From: Stephanodiscus triporus
Taxonomy: Eukaryota > Bacillariophyta > Thalassiosirophyceae > Thalassiosirales > Thalassiosiraceae
Assembly (NCBI GenBank): GCA_036939755.1
Contig: JALLAZ010001043.1
Coordinates: 1-10,601, forward strand
DNA length: 10,601 bases
Reading direction: 5' to 3'
Positions 7,641 to 10,601 of this stretch are shown one piece after another. The translations under genes and the position numbers were made by a program. Position 1 is the stretch's first letter. Each line of letters opens with the position of its first letter. The notes under the pieces were generated by a model, which was given only the letters and a program-made list of their open reading frames with translations, searched no databases and was not told the origin of the DNA.

Positions 7641-7869
7641 TGTTGACTTATTTCTTGGAATAGATGTAGGAGATCGCAATGGAGAGTATTGTCAAGATGA
7701 CCGTGATTGGGAACCAGGATTCTTGGGCTTGCCCCCCCGTGCCGATCGTGATCACTACGATGGCGATGAAAGCGGCGACGGCGACGAGCACTGCACAGAC
7801 AGGTTCAGTTTTTACTTCGAACTTTATTCGATGAAGGGCAGAGTGCCCTGAGGATTAAATTAATCAATA
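7641..7869 (-). other. 5' leader of copy 2 (LTR to gag)
   Basis: This leader is identical to 2192-2420. It holds the hydrophobic 68-codon open frame (7648-7854), the short hairpin at 7835-7849, AATAAA on the minus strand at 7823-7828 and the inner arm of the 15-bp inverted repeat. If AATAAA is the polyadenylation signal, the LTR would have to extend further in than its inverted-repeat end suggests. Confidence 0.6.
7648..7854 (-). CDS. Possible leader ORF, two-helix membrane peptide (copy 2)
   Basis: Same frame and sequence as 2199-2405, with TAA at 7648-7650 and gag ATG at 7640. Identity between copies is not independent support, because both lie in the identical tract. Points in favour are 68 codons without a stop in the sense strand, two clean ~20-residue hydrophobic segments with a polar turn and basic end, and C-rich third positions. 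Points against are the absence of an ATG and the fact that the opposite strand in the same codon register is also open (acidic), which happens with GAT/ATC-rich DNA. Confidence 0.3.
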   Translation of the reverse strand, partial: SSGHSALHRIKFEVKTEPVCAVLVAVAAFIAIVVITIGTGGQAQESWFPITVILTILSIAISYIYSKK

Positions 7870-7942
7870 TGTTGAGGCGATAGTGAAATGAATTAATCAC
7901 GTTGCTGATTTGACATTGGAAATCGAGATATTGATTAATTTA
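7856..7942. repeat. 15-bp inverted repeat across the LTR-leader junction
   Basis: The arms taaattaatcaatat (7856-7870) and atattgattaattta (7928-7942) are perfect reverse complements, 57 bp apart. The same pair is at 2407-2421 and 2479-2493. One arm touches the last base of the inferred LTR end. In RNA this could fold into a long stem exposing or hiding the junction where the primer site is expected. Confidence 0.65.
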
Positions 7943-8129
7943 TGAACCAAAGCTCTCTACTTTGCCGTGTGTGGCGATGTCGACGTGGTGGGATGTCGAC
8001 GTGGTAATAGATACGATCTTTTGTATCTGTGGTGTCGACATGATAGGATGTCAACGTGGTAAGATACAATCTTTTGTATCTTTCCACTTCACATTCTTGT
8101 GCGCATGCTCGTGAGACTTTGTCTCAACA
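7870..8129 (-). repeat. Right LTR, 5' LTR of copy 2 (260 bp)
   Basis: The repeat starts TGTTGAG at 8129 on the minus strand and ends CTCAACA at 7870. Similarity to the other LTR stops exactly at 8129; beyond it the left copy has the polypurine tract and this side has unrelated flank. The tip forms a short hairpin, tgagac-ttt-gtctca at 8112-8126. U3 is at the right end and should drive leftward transcription of copy 2. Confidence 0.72.
7976..8085. repeat. Tandem repeats in U3 of the right LTR
   Basis: This is the counterpart of the array at 2527-2634. Units start at 7976 and 8031 (55 bp apart), each with paired 16-bp subunits (7976/7992 and 8031/8047) followed by agatac...gtatct. An extra TA and a missing T relative to the left array change the spacing. 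Confidence 0.6.
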
Positions 8130-8269
8130 ACCACCATGGTCATGGTGTTTGTGGCAGTTTGTTGTGTGTTGTGGATGGTCTCGTGACGTCACAAGCGCAG
8201 CGTATGTAAAAAGTGGCACAAAAATAACCTTAAGATGAGGTTAATGACCCGTCATATGCAAAAAATAGA
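8130..8269. other. Flank between LTR and small ORF, with CRE-like palindrome
   Basis: This is unique sequence after the LTR. It begins ACCACCATGG (8130-8139), a perfect vertebrate-style Kozak match, opening only a 16-codon hydrophobic frame that ends at 8186. GTGACGTCAC at 8183-8192 is a perfect 10-bp palindrome with a TGACGTCA core, the binding site of bZIP/CREB-type factors, about 80 bp before the ATG at 8270. Whether it regulates anything is unknown. Confidence 0.4.
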
Positions 8270-8455
8270 ATGACAAAAAAAAAGGCATCTGCCGTCACTG
8301 GCTTTGCTGATGCTGACAAAAATATCCTGGTTCAAGAGCAGGCAACCACTGCCGCTGTTGCCGCCCTTGCTGCTAAGAGAAAGGCCGATATTATTCTCGA
8401 AAGCGCATTCGATAATGTCGCCTGTTACATGCTGCTGGAAGAGCGCTCAATGTAA
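8270..8455 (+). CDS. Small hypothetical protein, 61 aa
   Basis: The frame is 61 codons, ATG at 8270 with A at -3, stop TAA at 8453-8455. The product starts with a Lys run (MTKKKASAVTGFADADKN), then an Ala-rich helix-prone stretch (ATTAAVAALAAKRKADIILE), and ends CYMLLEERSM. No signal peptide, membrane segment or known domain is seen. The coding-like base composition and the upstream TGACGTCA support a gene, but length alone allows chance. It could also be one exon of a larger gene. It points toward the long minus-strand gene on the right. Confidence 0.3.
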   Translation: MTKKKASAVTGFADADKNILVQEQATTAAVAALAAKRKADIILESAFDNVACYMLLEERSM

Positions 8456-8605
8456 TGACGACGAAGATGAGAAATATTGAATGAAGACGAGTTTTGCTGT
8501 AAGAATGGAAGCGAGATGATCTTAGAACATGTATGAATTAAGTAACTCGGAACAATTAGTACATCATTATTGTGCGGTTGAATAAAAATACACCAACAGA
8601 CTGTT
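8456..8605. other. Convergent intergenic spacer
   Basis: This AT-rich spacer lies between the stop of the small plus-strand ORF and the stop of the long minus-strand gene. On the plus strand AATAAAAATA (about 8581-8590) resembles a polyadenylation signal for the small ORF. On the minus strand the same region gives TATTTTTATT just after the long gene's TGA. Nothing else is seen. Confidence 0.35.
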
Positions 8606-10601
8606 TCACAATGACATGGTCGTCTGCAAAGCGGAGGCCAGGCTGTCCAATATATCGTCCGGCAAAGAAACTGCTACTACAGACACACCATCAACGTCAC
8701 CGCGCAATGCTGCGACCAACGTCGAAAATTCGCCCCCCACATAGTGCCCGTAATCCCCGATGGAATGTGCCAATTCCGCCAAACTAGTGTGCGTGAAATC
8801 TTCGTATGTGGATGTTGCTTGTGCCAGCAATTGCGAGCTTGCCACTTCGATCGAACTTGTAGCCTTGGTTGCCCACGCGGCACCATCCTTGCCGCTAATT
8901 ACATAGAGGATGGCATTCATTATTTTCAGCAATATGTCGGTAATGACAATTACCAGTTTCATTATGTCTTGGACGATCTCTATGATTGTCATGTTACCAA
9001 TTTTAGTCAGGGCCCCAACGACTGCATGGCTCGCATTTTCTATTGCCGTGGTCACAGAATATTGCGCGTGGGCGATACTTGATGCGACACTTGTTCCTGA
9101 TATGGAATTTTTGATGAAATCTAGGAACTTCACGACAATGCCGCCGGTAAACTTGAATGTGGACAAGACGGAATTTCCAAAATCGGAAAGGGAGGCGTCG
9201 CCGATGCGTCGTAAAGTGTCCGATGTCCCGTCGAAGATGTTTAGGTTGGGTAAAGTCGGAAGGTGCATGTGCAATTGAGGCGAATTGGGTGCATCGAAGT
9301 CATTCACTTCCACGTTGAAATTAGGCCGGCGAAATGCAACACCTTTTGATGCGCCACCCTGCAACGAATTCACCAGAGATTTCATCCCCGATGCATCCGC
9401 ACTGCCGACCTCGGCCATCTGTCCCGACAAACCCTCGAACGAATGGGCTACATCGGCAACCCTGTCGCTCATGTCTTCGAACGAGCGCGTGATGGTATTA
9501 AAGACGCCTCCGAGCTTTTCCTCGGTCGATCCGGATGCCGTCTTGATCGACGACAAAGCACTCTGCAGCGATGGCGACAGCTCCAAAAATGGATTAGTCA
9601 TCGTCGGCAACTCGATATGGTAATGCGGCAGGTTCAATCGATCCAATTGACCCTTGATCGAGTCGCTCAACGAACCCCCCGCGTGAGGCATTGGCGACGA
9701 CCCCGGATCGATGGCGGTAAAACCTTCAGCCAAAGACGTCTTGCCATCATGTTGTAGACTGTCATAATTGAGATCCGATAGCTCCCGGGAGGGTAGGGAA
9801 ATGAAAAGTAGTCCATCGTCGATGTCGGTGACGAACGAAGATTGATCCGAGACGGACGCGACGGGAATAACGAGTCCACTCCCACCCTCCCCGCCCACGA
9901 GAGTATCATCTCGCCGTTCCATCATCCCTCCAACGACGCTTCCCATGGTCCAGGACGCGTCGTCGTCCGTGAAGCCAACGCTCAGTAGCCGATCATCGGT
10001 CGGGACGGACGTGAAGCTCGCTCTCGCTTGCCTATCGGCCGTGACGGCGGACGTCAAGGCACGGGATGATCCTCCTCCTGCTACTGCTACTACCCCCTCC
10101 CCCCCTCCTCCTCCTCCGTCGCCGGCAACGGCAACGGCAGCAGAGGGAGCACCGGCAGACGAGGAGACATCCGCGAGCATCACGACGTCCCCATCGTCGA
10201 TACGGTCGCTCCACCGTGACGACGAGTCGAGTGCGGCGGCGTCCGCCACGTTCGCGCCGCCGCCGCCGCCGCCGGCATCCCACCTCCCCCCCCACCCCCC
10301 GCCGCCGCCGTCGTCGCCTCCTCCCGGGCGGTCGCGACGGCGGTATCGGTCGATCGTCGACGTCGGCAGGCGGGACGGGTCGTACGTGCGCGACGCGGCG
10401 GCGGTCGCGGCGATGACGACGGCGAGGAGGGGCTTCGACCAGGCCTCCGCCTCGACTACGTCGTTATCGTGCCGCCGACGACGCGGGGTCGGAGGCGACG
10501 ACGAATATGACGAAGACGTCGTCGCCTCCTCCTTTTCGGCGCCGTCCCCGGAAGGAGGAGGACGGGGGGGGCAGGAGGAGGAGGAGGAGGGGGGGGGGGG
10601 G
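8606..10601 (-). CDS. Unrecognised Gly/Ser-rich protein, 5'-partial
   Basis: The open frame runs from the right edge to TGA at 8606-8608, 664 codons without a stop. No in-frame ATG occurs between 10180 and the edge; the first is at 10178-10180 (524 aa), and a GTG lies at 10249. The true start may be that ATG or beyond the window. The N-terminal part is low in complexity (Pro, Ser, Arg, Gly runs) but holds a hydrophobic stretch KPLLAVVIAATAAASRT (10385-10435) like a signal or membrane segment. The middle is Ser/Asp-rich, with helical heptad-like sequence around FEDMSDRVADVAHSFEGLSG. Toward the C-terminus are IVVKFLDFI and a strong hydrophobic helix, MKLVIVITDILLKIMNAILY (about 8900-8962), then an amphipathic Ala/Ser-rich end. 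No catalytic motif is seen. A membrane-associated protein is plausible; I cannot name the family. Confidence 0.6.
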   Translation of the reverse strand, partial: PPPPSSSSSCPPRPPPSGDGAEKEEATTSSSYSSSPPTPRRRRHDNDVVEAEAWSKPLLAVVIAATAAASRTYDPSRLPTSTIDRYRRRDRPGGGDDGGGGGWGGRWDAGGGGGGANVADAAALDSSSRWSDRIDDGDVVMLADVSSSAGAPSAAVAVAGDGGGGGGEGVVAVAGGGSSRALTSAVTADRQARASFTSVPTDDRLLSVGFTDDDASWTMGSVVGGMMERRDDTLVGGEGGSGLVIPVASVSDQSSFVTDIDDGLLFISLPSRELSDLNYDSLQHDGKTSLAEGFTAIDPGSSPMPHAGGSLSDSIKGQLDRLNLPHYHIELPTMTNPFLELSPSLQSALSSIKTASGSTEEKLGGVFNTITRSFEDMSDRVADVAHSFEGLSGQMAEVGSADASGMKSLVNSLQGGASKGVAFRRPNFNVEVNDFDAPNSPQLHMHLPTLPNLNIFDGTSDTLRRIGDASLSDFGNSVLSTFKFTGGIVVKFLDFIKNSISGTSVASSIAHAQYSVTTAIENASHAVVGALTKIGNMTIIEIVQDIMKLVIVITDILLKIMNAILYVISGKDGAAWATKATSSIEVASSQLLAQATSTYEDFTHTSLAELAHSIGDYGHYVGGEFSTLVAALRGDVDGVSVVAVSLPDDILDSLASALQTTMSL
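10538..10601. repeat. Purine/poly-G low-complexity end
   Basis: The window ends in GGA/AGG triplets and then a run of more than ten G. In the minus-strand frame this would be Pro/Ser repeats. It may form G-quadruplex DNA, and looks like the place where an assembly stopped. Confidence 0.5.

Larger units (their letters stand above)
6970..7965 (-). repeat. 996-bp tract identical to 1521-2516
   Basis: Compared base by base, 1521-2516 and 6970-7965 are identical (offset 5449). The tract covers the gag N-terminus, the leader and the inner ~96 bp of the LTR. The bounding mismatches are 1520 T against 6969 C, and 2517 T against 7966 C. Beyond 1520 divergence rises at once to roughly 14% over about 100 bp, and beyond 2517 there are 7 substitutions and 2 indels in ~163 bp. 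Such sharp edges indicate recent sequence exchange or an assembly join. Confidence 0.85.
2421..8129 (-). mobile_element. Ty1/copia-like LTR retrotransposon, defective (copy 2)
   Basis: The element is complete from LTR to LTR at about 5.7 kb, with order LTR, leader, gag, protease, integrase, RT, RNase H, polypurine tract, LTR. Integrase before RT defines the Ty1/copia superfamily. The RT (WHVDDLFIGH) and RNase H (WADVLTKPLQG) wording fits diatom CoDi-type elements, as I know that family. It is dead: the zinc knuckle is broken by a 23-bp deletion, there is a 4-bp GTAC duplication, single-base losses are inferred near 5608, 4227 and 3268, and most of the integrase core is missing. No target duplication can be tested because the left partner is copy 1. 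The first 5 bases outside the right LTR are accac. Confidence 0.88.

Noticed and set aside
10032..10416. Arg-, Leu- and Pro-rich ORFs on both strands over the GC-rich end
   Set aside because: These are low-complexity products of triplet-rich DNA overlapping the long minus-strand frame. They have no independent support.

Overview
This window looks like nuclear DNA of a eukaryote, most likely a diatom. Its left 8.1 kb is a head-to-tail pair of Ty1/copia-type LTR retrotransposons on the minus strand, with the order gag, protease, integrase, reverse transcriptase, RNase H. The wording of the RT and RNase H blocks (for example WHVDDLFIGH and WADVLTKPLQG) is what I associate with the copia-like elements of centric diatoms (CoDi type, Thalassiosira-like). 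The organism is an inference from that style; nothing in the host sequence proves it.

Layout, left to right. 1-207: unique flank with no gene. 208-2420: internal part of a truncated element (copy 1), carrying one long intact gag-protease reading frame that stops where the element is cut off. 2421-2679: an LTR shared by both copies. 2680-7869: internal part of copy 2, carrying gag through RNase H, broken by five frame changes and a large integrase deletion. 7870-8129: the second LTR, which is the 5' LTR of copy 2. 8130-8605: host DNA with one possible 61-codon gene on the plus strand. 8606-10601: a long open frame on the minus strand that runs off the right edge and encodes an unrecognised Gly/Ser-rich protein with hydrophobic helices. 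The last few hundred bases are GC-rich and end in a purine/poly-G run that looks like a contig edge.

Read along the minus strand, the repeat block is LTR, gag-pol (dead), LTR, gag-pro (truncated). A 996-bp tract (1521-2516 and 6970-7965) is identical between the copies, while the sequence on both sides is clearly diverged. This points to recent gene conversion, template switching or unequal exchange, or to an assembly artefact. Copy 2 cannot make a functional polyprotein: it lacks a complete zinc knuckle and most of the integrase core.

The most unexpected feature is in the 5' leader between LTR and gag. An uninterrupted 68-codon frame with strongly C-ending codons would encode a hairpin of two membrane-spanning helices and ends 7 nt before the gag ATG. 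It has no ATG of its own but begins next to a splice-acceptor-like sequence. No RNA gene, CRISPR array or prokaryotic signal was seen.
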